A stretch of 64,000 bases of DNA. Source: Tritrichomonas foetus. Taxonomy: Eukaryota > Parabasalia > Tritrichomonadida > Tritrichomonadidae. The stretch lies in the NCBI GenBank assembly GCA_001839685.1, contig MLAK01000627.1:41848-105847 (forward strand). Reading direction: 5' to 3'. The position numbers and the translations under genes were made by a program. Shown piece by piece: positions 19,986 through 31,023 of this stretch. The stretch's first letter is position 1, and each line of letters opens with the position of its first letter. The notes under the pieces were generated by a model. The model worked only from the letters and a program-made list of their open reading frames with translations, ran no database searches and was not told the origin of the DNA.

Positions 19986-22672
19986 TTATACATTCATGTT
20001 CGCATCTGAATCATATCGTTTTTTTCTTAAAACAAATACTATACATACAACAACAACTACTACTACAACAATTACAGCAATCACAATTCCAGCAATTGCT
20101 CCTGGTTTCAGCTTCTTATCTTCATTATTAGAGGATTCTGTATCATCAGAGATTTCGAGTAAAACTTCATTATCGAAAAATGGCGGATCTGGTGTATCAA
20201 TGTCAACATGAAGATCATCAAAATAAACAGTTGATGTTGGATCAAGCCATAATCTCCAATATTCCAATGGTCTCATTCCTTCACCAACAGTCACATTATA
20301 TTCTTTCCCATCAACAATCATTAAGAAATAACCAGTGTTATTTTCAGTATGGCATTCACATTTTCCAGTGATTGTAATCCATTTATCTTCTTCATATTCA
20401 CCAACATAAGTTTCCCAGCCATATAATAGTTTAGATGATCGAAACTCAACCCAAATACCAGTCCAAAAATCTATCCAGAAAATAGAGCCTTTGGCTGCAA
20501 AAACTTTAAAGGAAATTTCACCATTTCCATCAGTGAATCCAAGATGAAGTTTGATTTCAGGGTGTGCGTTTTCATTACCAGAAACTAATTTTAATGAATG
20601 TGTTCCATCAATTGCTTTTTCGGTAGTTAATTCAATATTTCCATTATTATCAAAACGATCTAAACGATAGAATATATCTGCATTTTCTCCTCGTTCAAAA
20701 GATTCATCTCCTGTTAAAGGAACACGTGGATACAAAATAATACAATCATGATAAGAATAGTCTTCAGCAATTTTTCTCCAATCATCACCAACAACACCAA
20801 AAGTTTGATTGAATGGTACAAAATTAATTTTCGCTGCATTTTCAGTTGATTTAAACGAGAAATCACGCTTTTTAGGGTCAGTAAAAAGTGGATCAGCAAC
20901 AAAAGAATTTTGATCATAACCTATTCCTCTCCACTCATCGTAAGACAATCCATAAAACCTCAAATTGGCATCATCTGAAGTTTTATCTTCGCGCCAATAA
21001 AGATTATTTTCAAAATGCAATTTACTATTTTCAGTAAATGAGCCACTTGCAACTTCCCCATCATTTTCACCCAAATACAGAATATTGTTATGGAAGCTCA
21101 TAATATCATGATCATCACGCGTTTCTCCATGTGATGCTTTATTTCCAGAATAAGCAAAAATGTTGTTAAATATTTCATGTTCCATTCCATTCATATTCCA
21201 TGCAGCATTATCAACGTCATAAACAAGATTATTCTTAACAATGGCACCATTGCTGCCAGTATCAGAGTAGATTCCATTTCCACAATAATTGTGAACATAA
21301 GAATCATGAACAAGATTGTGATCAACAACATTTCCAGGCGGATGCTGACCAAAGAAAAATCCACCAATATCATCAACAATTCGATAACCAAAATGATGCA
21401 TGTGATTATTAGCAAGATAAGTATTTTGTACTTTGGTATTATCGAAAAATGCACCATCACCATAAATGATACAACTTGAAAATCCATCACTAAAGTCACA
21501 GTTTGTAACATAAGTGAAATTATTCTCTCCCCAGAAATTCATTCCATTTGAAAAGATACGACGCCCAAATCCACGAATAATAGAATTATTCAAACCAGAA
21601 TTTAGCATTCCATTAAATCAAACAGCCATAGAACCCATATCTTCAAACAGTAAATGATTCATAACTGTATTATTTGAAAACAGAATACTCAAACCGGTTT
21701 CACAATGTTTAAAATCACAATTTTCGACTAGCAAGTTAGAAAACAGAATTCCACCAAGTGCAACTCCAGTTGTATAACGAAAACTGAGATTCTGAAAAGT
21801 CGCGCTTTTGATTCCATTGAAATTAAGAGTATGATCAGCGACAGCCATCCATGTTTCAACAGTTTCTAGGTCATCATCATCATAAGGATAGTAATACAAT
21901 ATACCTTTACTAGTATCATGGAAATATTCACCTGGCTCGGTGACTGCGAAAATTGAATTTTGCAAATAATAGAAATCAGTTGCGCGTGGTCGAGTGAAAC
22001 CTTGATATAAATCATCTTCTAATTCTTTTGAATTTTTTGTGACAATTATGCATGTTTCTGGATCATAATCAACAATTTCCATTATATCAATATACCAAGT
22101 ATGTAGTTGAACCATTTGAACCCGATGAACTTCTTTTGAAGAAATCGAATACAATCTTTTTGAACACCGAAACGTTTAATCACTAAAGATGAATTTGATG
22201 GATCATCTTCAACTTCGTATGATTTAATTTGGGCATAATCCCAAAAGTTAGGAGCTCTTCCAAGACGAGCACGTCGATCATTTACATAAAAAGAATGAAC
22301 AGAATCATGATAATCTAATTCCCACAATTTTTGATATTTTGTGGATTTTTTCCATCCTGTCAATTTTTTTCCTCCATGCAAAACCGATTTTCCCGAGCCG
22401 GCCCCACAAAAGTTCACGTGATGGACAATTTCTTGATTATAGTCCCATCCCATGATCCCCGTGTTGTTGAAATAATGGAACCCTTCTGTGAAATATAAAT
22501 TAACAACAGATTTATCTGAATTTCTCAGAGCTTCTTTAATTTTTTCGATATCATTTGGAAGCGGATCATCAACCGTTCCTGTTCCATTGCCATTTGGTTC
22601 CGTTCCAATATAATACGTCTTTTCGTCAGCACAGAGTGCGATTTGGGAAAACAAAGAAAGAAGGAGAAACAT
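19986..22672 (-). pseudogene. right-handed beta-helix surface protein, interrupted by a frameshift and a stop
   Basis: Three consecutive segments form one protein of about 895 residues. The N-terminus (22672) is a signal peptide (MFLLLSLFSQIALCA). A parallel beta-helix region follows with repeated NN-rich turns (DHNLVHDSYVHNYCGNGIYS), then a lectin-like beta domain, then a single membrane span of about 25 residues made mostly of Val and Ile (about residues 500-525 of the last segment) and a short cytosolic tail. The frame is lost once at about 22131-22137, where one extra A in an A run would restore it, and again at an in-frame TGA (21620-21618) followed by uninterrupted coding in the same frame. 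No trichomonad intron signals are at either point. It is either a recent pseudogene or a gene with assembly errors. If intact, it would be a surface-anchored carbohydrate-binding or pectate-lyase-like protein. Confidence 0.75.
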
Positions 22673-23328
22673 ACTTTAAAAAAAATGAAATTTTGAAAGG
22701 ATTTTTTGAAAATGAAGTGATTTTTTTTTTCAGACAAATTCAAAAGATAATTGAATTTTGTTATAGAAAAATCATAGAATTTCACTGTATTTGTCAAACA
22801 TTGTCAAATTATTAATTGATTTCAGAGTCAATATAAACATCTTTACTTGAAAAAGTGAAGACGTTCGAAGTTTTTCATAGAGTCTCAAAAAATTTCAGGA
22901 AATAAAAACAAAGTGAACGAATACAAATTGAAGGCGGTTCACAATTATATGAAAGTTCGGTTCCTCACAATCCGAGGATCAGATCCTGGAACAAATACCA
23001 GAAAATATTTACTTAATCCTTGATGTGATGTATGGTTCAATATGATGATCAGCAAAACATCAAAAAATAAAAATTGATCAAATATTTCAATAAATTGATT
23101 TTCAAAAACTTAAGCAAAGATGAATTATATCATATATTTATTAAACAAATAATTTGGACTCGGAATTGTGTCATTAATAAACGCGTGTCATGACACCATT
23201 ATGTTTTGGTGCCAAACTCTTTTTTTTTTTTTTTTTTTTTTTTGCTTATGACACATTTATATTTTGATATACCATAATTCCAATTCCTACAAATAACATT
23301 TCTTTCATGTTTGTTCGATGCTTATATA
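22673..23328. other. intergenic with a 24-nt T run
   Basis: About 655 bp upstream of the beta-helix gene and downstream of the golgin gene. It contains a perfect 12-bp palindrome GTGTCATGACAC (23185-23196) and a run of 24 T (23220-23243). No gene is recognised. Confidence 0.5.
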
Positions 23329-26300
23329 TTATTTAGCTAAATAATTCAAAGCTTTCGATAATAGTGTATTTTGTTTCCTTTTCTCTATTTTTCCAATAAC
23401 AAACGAAATTTCATCATCCCGACAACCAGCAACTTTTAGAATGACTGGAATTAATTGTTCTTGAGCAGCACCTTCTTGGTCGAAGAATTGAATGAGTATT
23501 GATCTTAGATATTGTGTTTTTGTTGGATCTTCTTTCACTTGTCTCACTTCACTTCTTGCTTTCACTTTTTGTTCAGCTTCTTGAAGTAATTGAACAACTT
23601 TTTGATATTCTTCATATAAAATTTTGGCTTTTTCAACGAGTCCATTCAGTCTTTCAATTTCTTTTTCCGCAATCAAATTATCAGTATTGACTTTTTCAAG
23701 CTGATTCCTAAGTTTGTTTATATATGATTCACATTCTGATTTGGTTTGCCTGCTAGCTTCAGAAGCAGCGCGTTGAATTTGAATCGAAATTTGTGAAGAA
23801 TCTGATTTCATTTGTGAAATAATCTTTTGTAACTTTCCAATTTCTTCATCTTTTTCAGTTAGTTTCATTTGTTGATTCGATAGTTCTTGTTGGTATGATT
23901 CTTTTTCAATGGAATTAGATTTATGCTGAGTTAAAAGTTGTTCAAGTTGTTCTTTCTCTTTCAATAATGTTTCTTTTTCACGGGATAGCCTTGTTACAAT
24001 AATTTTCGCTTTTTGTGAGATTTTATCACGAGACTCGGTCAAAGATGCAATCTCTGCGGTTTTTTCAGCCAAATTGGATTGTGCGGATTCAGCAATATTT
24101 TTATAATTGTTGAGCGATTTAGTCATTTCTTCAAGTTGATTTTGAAGTTTTGTCATTTCTTTGGTATTGACTGCATTTTCTTTTAATGAAATAATTTCTG
24201 AATCTTTTTGATCAAGTTGTTCTGAAAGATTCGAAAGACTTTCTTCCAATTGAATTTCCTGTTTTTGAAGTGATTCAATATTTTGCTTTAGTTTTTCATT
24301 TTGATGTGAAAGTCTTTTATTTTCATGTAGTAAGCTGTTGTTGTTACCTTCTGACGCTTCCAATTGGGATTTGATCAAAGCCAAATTATTTGATGTGACT
24401 GTGAAATTCGATTCAGACTCATTTAATTTTTCTTTCATTTGAGAAATTTCATTCAAATATGTTTGAATATTTTCTTTATAATCTTCTATTTCTTTTCTCA
24501 ATAAATTGTTTGCTTCATCTTTTTGTTTTTCATGGTTTTGTAAATTGATAGATCTTTCATCCAATTCATTTTGTAAAGATTTAATTTTTGTGTTTGCGTG
24601 ATTGATTTCTGTTTGAAGGCTTGAAATTTCATTCAGTTTGATTTTTTCTTCATTTTCTAATTGATGAACTTTTTCATTCAATTGATTGATTAAAGTTTCT
24701 TTCTTTGAAGAATTATCCTGTATTAGGTTTAATTCGGTTTGTTGGTCATTTATTTTCTTTTGAAGTGAATTCTGAACTTCATTTAATTCATTTTGTGCTG
24801 CAACGAGTTCGTCTTCTTTCATTTTAAGTGAATTTTGAAGTTCATCGAGTTCTGTTTTACTGTTTGAATTGATTTTTTCAAGTGATTCTTTAAATTCAGC
24901 AATGATTTGATCTTTTTGTGATTCACTTCTTTTGATATCCTTTATCTCATTTTGCTTTAATTCGAGTTCTTTATTTAATGAATCATTCAAAGTATTCAGG
25001 TGTTCATTTTTCTGCGATAACTCAATTTCATTCTGCTTAAGTAAATTTATTTCATTTTGGAAAGTATTTCTTATTTCATCCAATTTTTCATTATTTTGAA
25101 TTTCCACGTTAGAAATTTGGTTCTTCAAATTATTAATATCATTGTCTTTTTCTTCATTTGAGGTTTTCAACAAATCGAGCTCATTTTGAATTGTTTTAAC
25201 AGCAATTTCCTTTTCACGTGCAAGTCGAGTTACAAGTTCTTTCGCTTTGATAGAAAGTTTTTCTTTTGCGGAAATTGCATTTTGTAATTGTTCTTGAAGT
25301 TTTTGGTTTTGTTCATGAAGGTTATTTAGTTCGTGAGCTTTCTGTTGTTGATCATTATCAAAGTCATTTTTAGCATGATTTAGATTTTGAATTTCGATTT
25401 CTAATTTTTGTTTCTGTTCAATTTCATTTTGTAACTGAAGTTTTAAGTTTTCTATTTGTTGTTGGATTTGTTGATTATGGGATGAATAATCATCTATTTG
25501 TCCATTCTTTATTTCTATTTCGTTTTTCAATTGGTCAGTTCGGTTTTTATATTCTTCAATTGAATTCTTTAACTCATTCAAACTTCGTGTCATAGATTGG
25601 TTCTCATTCATCAATTGTTGATTTTCATTGAATAATTGTTGGTTGGATTCTTTCTCATTAGTGAGCAAAATTTGTATTCTTTCATTTTCTTTTTGTAGTA
25701 AACTGTTTCTATTGTTCATTTCTTGAATATGATTTTCATTAACAGTCAAATCACTTTCTTTATTACTTAATTTATTTTCCAAAGATATTAATTTTTGTTC
25801 ATTTTCATTCATTATTTGTAGTTTTTCTTGTTCAGCTTTTTCGATTTTTTGTTGGAGAGTTTCTATTTCAACAGTATATTTCACATAATTTTGAGAAAGT
25901 TGTTTCTTTTCTTCATCGAATCTATCAATAAATGTTTTATATTCTTCAATTTTATCATGCAATTCTTGAACTTCGTTTTGTAAGGTTTTGAGTTCAGAGA
26001 CTTTTCCATCGAGTGAATTTTCCAATAAAGCATTATTCTTTTTCTCTTCTTCGAGAGAATCATTTAGAAGATCGATTTGTTCTTTCAAATTATTAATCTC
26101 TCGGTCATTATTTGTAATTTTTGTGGATAAGGAATTTTCAATTTCTTGTTTTTCATTTTCAAGTCTGTGTTTTTGTGATTCTAACTCCTGGTTTTGTGTT
26201 TCAAGCTTATTTTTCAGTGTTTCCAATTCTTGATTCTGATTTTCAAGTTCTTGGCTTTTGATTTCTAATTTATCTTGATTTAAATTTAGATCTTGATTTT

Positions 26301-29300
26301 GTTTTTCAAGTTCTTGATATTGTATCTCAAATTCGTTGTTTTTAGTTTCTAATTCTTGATTCTTAGTTTCAAGAGTTTGTTTCTCAAGTTCAAGAGAATG
26401 AACTTTAATTTCAAGTTCACGAATTCGTTCAAGTCGAGAAAGGGTTTCTTGTTCTTGTTCATTGGAATTAAGGGAAATTTGTTGAAGTTGATTTTCTAAA
26501 ATTGAAATTTTAGATTTCATTTCTTCTTGCATTTTCTCATGTGTTTCAATTTCGTTCAATTTTTCATTTAATTTCTCATTTAAGTTATCTTCATTTTCTT
26601 TTCTTAAGGCTATTTCTGTTTCTAAATTTTGTTTATATTTTTCTTCGTTTTCATTCATTTCTTTCGCTTGGTTCTCTAAATATCCCTTCAATTCTTGAAT
26701 TTCATTTATTAATTCAGATATTTTATTTTGGTTTGTTTGGGTTTCATTTTGGAGATTTTCTATATTTTCTGTAAGTGATATAATTTCCTCATTCTTTTGT
26801 TGAATTTCATAACTGATTTCTTGATTTTTAGCGATTAGTTCATTTTCTTTCTCAGAATTTAATTGAGAAATTTCATTCTTAAAGTTATTGAAATTAGTGC
26901 ATAACTCATCTTTTTGAAGCTGGATTTCATTTATTCGATTTTGATAGTTGATAATTTCGTTGTCTTTATTTGAGAGATCATTTTGCAAAGTATTCATGGA
27001 TTCTTTCAAATTCTTCTTCTTCTTTTTCATTTCAACAAGTTTTTCGTTGATTAAATTCATTTCACTTTCTAGTATTTGAATTTTTGTGTTGTTTTCTTCA
27101 GTAATTTCTACAATTTGCTGACTTGAAGATGCAAAATTAGAGTTGACAATATTTAACTCATTGGACTTTTCAATAATTTGTTTGGTCAAATTATCAATTT
27201 GCTCTTTTGCTTGCACTAACTCATTCTCACATTGTACTAATTTTTGATTCAACTCCTCATGTACACTATTGATTTCATTTTCTTTTTGTTGAGATAATTG
27301 CTCCAATTGTTCATTCGTAGATTTAATAATTTCGTCTTTTTCTGTCAAGTGTGACTTTAATTCTGTGATTTCTTGATCTTTCTGGTCATTTGCTTCTTTA
27401 GAAGCATTGTAGTTGTCTTCAACACGAGTAAGTAAGCATTCTAATTCTTCAATTTTTTGTGTTAATTCATTAATTTGAGTAATTTGTTTTTGTGATAAAG
27501 ATTCTTTTTCAGATTTATTTTGTTCAATGTTTGATTCATATTCATTGATTAGAGATTCTTTTTCTGTAATTTCATATTTTAGTGTTTCTATTGTAGAATT
27601 ATTTTCGTTGATAGATTTTTCATATTGCTGAATACAATTTTGTTTTTCAATCAAAAGTTTTTCAAATTCATCGTTTTTCTTTTGAGTTGTTTGAAGATCA
27701 TTTGTTAATGAAGAAATTTGGTTTTGATAAGTAGAAATGGTTTCTTTCATTTCATTCATTTCAGTAGTGAGTTCTCCTTCCGTTTCTTGCTTTTGTGTTT
27801 GAAGTTTTTGGTTTTGTGATTCCAGTTCTTCAATTTGTGCTTCAAGTATATTCTTCTTTGCTTCGAATTCATGTGACTGTATTTCAAGTTCTTTATTGTA
27901 AATTTCTAATTTTTCAACATTTCCTTTATATTCTTGATTTTGCTGTTCAAGTTCTTGTTTCTTGCACTCTAGTTCATTCTTTTGAGATTCTAATTCTTGA
28001 TTTTGTGCCTCAAGTATACTCTTCTTGGCTTCTAATTCCTGATAATTAGTTCCAAGTTCTTGAGTCTTGGTTTTGAATTGATCTAAATTGTCCTTGTATT
28101 CTTGGTTGTTCGCTTCTAGTTCTTGATTCTTAGTTTCAAGAGTTTGTTTCTCAAGTTCAAGAGAATGAACTTTAATTTCAAGTTCACGAATTCGTTCAAG
28201 TCGAGAAAGGGTTTCTTGTTCTTGTTCATTGGAATTAAGGGAAATTTGTTGAAGTTGATTTTCTAAAATTGAAATTTTAGATTTCATTTCTTCTTGCATT
28301 TTCTCATGTGTTTCAATTTCGTTCAATTTTTCATTTAATTTCTCATTTAAGTTATCTTCATTTTCTTTTCTTAAGGCTATTTCTGTTTCTAAATTTTGTT
28401 TATATTTTTCTTCGTTTTCATGAATCTGCTGATTAATTTCGTTATTGATCTTATGAAGATTTTCAGTTGTTTCATTAAGGTCATTTATTTTTTCTTCTTT
28501 TTCCTGAATACCAAATTGAAGTTTGTTAATTTCAGTTTCCAATTCTATAATTTTTCCTTTCAATGTTTCATTTTCTATCAAGCTTTCGTTCATTTTTTCA
28601 GTAAGAGAATTCAATTTATCCTGAAATTCATTATTAGTATCAGTTTTACTTTGCTCTAAACTTTGAATTGAATTTTGGAGAGTTATCATATTTTCTTCAA
28701 GTGAAGATATTTTATTCTCATTTTGCTGCTTATTTTCGTTTAATTCTTGAATAAGATTTTCTCTATCTTTTAGAGCATGATTAAGCTCATCTATTTTTTC
28801 AAGATATTCATTTTCTTTAACAGTCATTTTTTCAGTCAGTTGAGAAATAATGTCATCTTTTTCATTTCCATTATTATTCAGCAAAGCATTCAATTCTTGG
28901 ATTTTAGCTTTATAATTATTAATGTCTACTTCATAATTTGACAATTTTTCATCCTTATCTTGATTTAAGATTTTAATCGATTGAACTAAATCGTTATTTT
29001 GTTTCTGAATTTGTAAAAGTTCTTCTTTAATTTTAGTTAATTCTTCTTCAATATTGGTTTTTTCGGATGCAACAAGTTCTTTTTCGGAATTCAAATTTTC
29101 GATAGTTCTGTGGAATTTTTCTTCTTGACTTAAGAGTTCTTGTTTGATATTTGCTTCAAATGACTCTCTCATTTCTAACATTTCATTTTCTTTATTTGAT
29201 AATTCTTCTTTCAGTTCATTTCTTTCATTTTCAATTTTCTGAATTTCTTCCATTAAATCATCAATCATCTTTTGATCAGAATTAGAAGATTTTAATTCTT

Positions 29301-30543
29301 CATTTTCTTTCTTTAATTGATCTATTTCATTAATCAAATCATCGATTGCATCCTGATTATTACCTGTCAATTTTAGTTCTTCGTTTTCTTTCTTTAGATT
29401 ATCAATTTCAGCAATCAAGTCGTCAAGTGTCTCTTGATCATTATTATTTGCTTTCAATTCTTCATTTTCTTTCTTTAAGTTATCAATTTCATTAATCAAG
29501 TCATCTATGGTCTCTTGATCATTGTTCCCATTGTTTGATAATTTTAATTCATCATTTTCCTTCTTCAATTTCTCTATTTCCTCAATTAAATCATCGATTG
29601 TTTCTTGATCATTGTTTCCAGATTTCAATGCTTCATTTTCTTTCTTCAAATTTTCAATTTCCTCAATTAATTCATCCAAGCTACTTTGTGTTTTGAGTTC
29701 TTCGTTTTCTTTACTTAATCTCTCAACTTCATTAATTAAATGATCAATATCGTCTTGGCTGGCACTACTTTGAAGTTTTTGTGTTAGTTCATCGATTTGT
29801 TGTTGCTGTTTATCAATTTCTTCTTGAAGAGTTAGAATTAATTCATCATCAGTTACATTCGAACTACTTTTGGTTTGATTCTCAGCTTTCATTTCTTCAT
29901 ATTGCTTGGCAAGTGAATCATAATCATTTTGAATTGTTTCACACACTTCTTTGATATCATCGTAGTCGTTTGCTTTTATTTTTAATTCTTCGTTCTCTTT
30001 TTGAAGTTTAGAGATTTCATCAATCAAATCATTTTCTGATTTATTATTTTTATACAATTCAAGTTGTTTATTTAATTCATTTTTCTCGTTTTCAACTTCA
30101 TCAATTTTTTGCATTAAGTCATCTATCATTGTTGGATCTTCTCCTTGATTTTCTTTCAGTTCATTAATTTGCTTTAATAGGTTATTTCTTTCGTCATTAA
30201 AAGCTTGAATTAAATCTTCCATGGTTGAATCAGGCAAATTTTTTGAATTATTATTTAACTCGTTTTTCAATTTTTCAATCAATTCTAAATTATCCTGATT
30301 TTCGATTTCGATAATTTCATTTTTTTCTTTTTCTTCTTGAAGCTCTTGAGCGAGTTTGTCTTTTTCATCAAGTGAATCCTTTAAAAGCTGTTCGAGAATT
30401 ATCAACTTTTCATTTTTCTCTTCAATTTCGTTGCTTGACTTCGATAATTCAGCTTCAACCTCTTTTTTCTGTTCATAGGTTCGCTTTAAAAAAGATTTTA
30501 GTTTCTGATTTTCGGAAACTTCATGAAATTCGTCATTCTCCAT
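23329..30543 (-). CDS. giant coiled-coil golgin with GRIP-like C-terminal domain
   Basis: 2404 residues, almost entirely heptad-type coiled coil rich in Glu, Lys, Gln, Asn and Leu. The C-terminal 65 residues (23329-23525) leave the coiled coil and read TQYLRSILIQFF then EQLIPVILKVAGC, which fits the GRIP domain, including the key aromatic Tyr of the YLK-VLL-F motif; GRIP domains bind ARL1 on the trans-Golgi. A golgin that tethers vesicles at the Golgi is the best reading. Near the N-terminus (about residues 275-435) are five or more repeats of about 28-31 residues carrying DQETIDDLI-EI-LKKENEEL. Two copies of a 302-bp stretch are identical at base level. Such proteins are often annotated as viral A-type inclusion protein-like on composition alone; the GRIP-like end is a better guide. 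Confidence 0.8.
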   Translation of the reverse strand: MENDEFHEVSENQKLKSFLKRTYEQKKEVEAELSKSSNEIEEKNEKLIILEQLLKDSLDEKDKLAQELQEEKEKNEIIEIENQDNLELIEKLKNELNNNSKNLPDSTMEDLIQAFNDERNNLLKQINELKENQGEDPTMIDDLMQKIDEVENEKNELNKQLELYKNNKSENDLIDEISKLQKENEELKIKANDYDDIKEVCETIQNDYDSLAKQYEEMKAENQTKSSSNVTDDELILTLQEEIDKQQQQIDELTQKLQSSASQDDIDHLINEVERLSKENEELKTQSSLDELIEEIENLKKENEALKSGNNDQETIDDLIEEIEKLKKENDELKLSNNGNNDQETIDDLINEIDNLKKENEELKANNNDQETLDDLIAEIDNLKKENEELKLTGNNQDAIDDLINEIDQLKKENEELKSSNSDQKMIDDLMEEIQKIENERNELKEELSNKENEMLEMRESFEANIKQELLSQEEKFHRTIENLNSEKELVASEKTNIEEELTKIKEELLQIQKQNNDLVQSIKILNQDKDEKLSNYEVDINNYKAKIQELNALLNNNGNEKDDIISQLTEKMTVKENEYLEKIDELNHALKDRENLIQELNENKQQNENKISSLEENMITLQNSIQSLEQSKTDTNNEFQDKLNSLTEKMNESLIENETLKGKIIELETEINKLQFGIQEKEEKINDLNETTENLHKINNEINQQIHENEEKYKQNLETEIALRKENEDNLNEKLNEKLNEIETHEKMQEEMKSKISILENQLQQISLNSNEQEQETLSRLERIRELEIKVHSLELEKQTLETKNQELEANNQEYKDNLDQFKTKTQELGTNYQELEAKKSILEAQNQELESQKNELECKKQELEQQNQEYKGNVEKLEIYNKELEIQSHEFEAKKNILEAQIEELESQNQKLQTQKQETEGELTTEMNEMKETISTYQNQISSLTNDLQTTQKKNDEFEKLLIEKQNCIQQYEKSINENNSTIETLKYEITEKESLINEYESNIEQNKSEKESLSQKQITQINELTQKIEELECLLTRVEDNYNASKEANDQKDQEITELKSHLTEKDEIIKSTNEQLEQLSQQKENEINSVHEELNQKLVQCENELVQAKEQIDNLTKQIIEKSNELNIVNSNFASSSQQIVEITEENNTKIQILESEMNLINEKLVEMKKKKKNLKESMNTLQNDLSNKDNEIINYQNRINEIQLQKDELCTNFNNFKNEISQLNSEKENELIAKNQEISYEIQQKNEEIISLTENIENLQNETQTNQNKISELINEIQELKGYLENQAKEMNENEEKYKQNLETEIALRKENEDNLNEKLNEKLNEIETHEKMQEEMKSKISILENQLQQISLNSNEQEQETLSRLERIRELEIKVHSLELEKQTLETKNQELETKNNEFEIQYQELEKQNQDLNLNQDKLEIKSQELENQNQELETLKNKLETQNQELESQKHRLENEKQEIENSLSTKITNNDREINNLKEQIDLLNDSLEEEKKNNALLENSLDGKVSELKTLQNEVQELHDKIEEYKTFIDRFDEEKKQLSQNYVKYTVEIETLQQKIEKAEQEKLQIMNENEQKLISLENKLSNKESDLTVNENHIQEMNNRNSLLQKENERIQILLTNEKESNQQLFNENQQLMNENQSMTRSLNELKNSIEEYKNRTDQLKNEIEIKNGQIDDYSSHNQQIQQQIENLKLQLQNEIEQKQKLEIEIQNLNHAKNDFDNDQQQKAHELNNLHEQNQKLQEQLQNAISAKEKLSIKAKELVTRLAREKEIAVKTIQNELDLLKTSNEEKDNDINNLKNQISNVEIQNNEKLDEIRNTFQNEINLLKQNEIELSQKNEHLNTLNDSLNKELELKQNEIKDIKRSESQKDQIIAEFKESLEKINSNSKTELDELQNSLKMKEDELVAAQNELNEVQNSLQKKINDQQTELNLIQDNSSKKETLINQLNEKVHQLENEEKIKLNEISSLQTEINHANTKIKSLQNELDERSINLQNHEKQKDEANNLLRKEIEDYKENIQTYLNEISQMKEKLNESESNFTVTSNNLALIKSQLEASEGNNNSLLHENKRLSHQNEKLKQNIESLQKQEIQLEESLSNLSEQLDQKDSEIISLKENAVNTKEMTKLQNQLEEMTKSLNNYKNIAESAQSNLAEKTAEIASLTESRDKISQKAKIIVTRLSREKETLLKEKEQLEQLLTQHKSNSIEKESYQQELSNQQMKLTEKDEEIGKLQKIISQMKSDSSQISIQIQRAASEASRQTKSECESYINKLRNQLEKVNTDNLIAEKEIERLNGLVEKAKILYEEYQKVVQLLQEAEQKVKARSEVRQVKEDPTKTQYLRSILIQFFDQEGAAQEQLIPVILKVAGCRDDEISFVIGKIEKRKQNTLLSKALNYLAK
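26353..26654. repeat. 302-bp perfect direct repeat, copy 1 (in golgin gene)
   Basis: Read base by base, this stretch is identical to 28120-28421, 1767 bp away (a multiple of 3, so the frame is kept). It encodes the segment around KENEDNLNEKLNEKLNEIE through LELEKQTLETKNQEL. Confidence 0.9.
28120..28421. repeat. 302-bp perfect direct repeat, copy 2 (in golgin gene)
   Basis: Identical partner of 26353-26654. Identity ends sharply on both sides, at 28119 (g against a) and 28422 (g against t). Confidence 0.9.
29240..29720. repeat. tandem coding repeats, about 84-93 bp per unit
   Basis: Five or more diverged units in the golgin gene, each with a TTCATTTTCTTTCTTTAA-like core on the plus strand, encoding the DDLI-EI-LKKENEEL repeat. 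Confidence 0.75.
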
Positions 30544-31023
30544 TTTTTATATAACCGCCGTGAGCGACCAATTCAATAATTCAATAATATCTTGATAACT
30601 AAAAAGAAAAATAGTTATATTTATGTATTTTTGGTATTTTTATTTGATAATATTAATAGCTCTGGAATATCCTATGACTTTGCTCATTATCTTCACATTA
30701 TCAATATTCAATTTGTGCCTATCAATGATACATGGCGTCCAATCATCTAAGAATGTCTAACAAATTTTACTATACATTTTTCCACAATCAAGACAATCAT
30801 ATTGTTCAATATTGAATATGAGAATAAATTCTAATAATGAGTAAAATGCATAAAATAAAACATTTTATGGAATTTCTTAGTTACTTAAATGGTATTACAC
30901 TAGATAGAAAAATTATTCTCATCTTGAAAACAATATCAAAAAATATCGAAAAAAAAAGAAGAAAAAGCATAAAAACGAGTAATATTCAATTATTTTTATC
31001 ACATATGTGGAGTTTTTTTGAAA
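30544..31023. other. intergenic, golgin promoter side
   Basis: 480 bp of AT-rich sequence upstream of the golgin ATG and downstream of the PTH2-like gene. An open frame on the plus strand (30837-31202) overlaps the PTH2-like gene antisense and has no protein character in its own part. Confidence 0.5.

Noticed and set aside
22970..23010. GGTTC-containing stretch considered as a tRNA T-arm
   Set aside because: No A-box, acceptor stem or anticodon arm can be folded around it.
23185..23196. 12-bp palindrome GTGTCATGACAC near the 24-T run, considered as a transposon end
   Set aside because: No matching partner or target duplication is visible nearby.
29775..29800. Minus-strand ACTAACACA in the golgin gene considered as a 3' splice site
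   Set aside because: It is not followed by CAG at the needed spacing, has no GTATG partner 23-25 nt upstream, and the frame is continuous.
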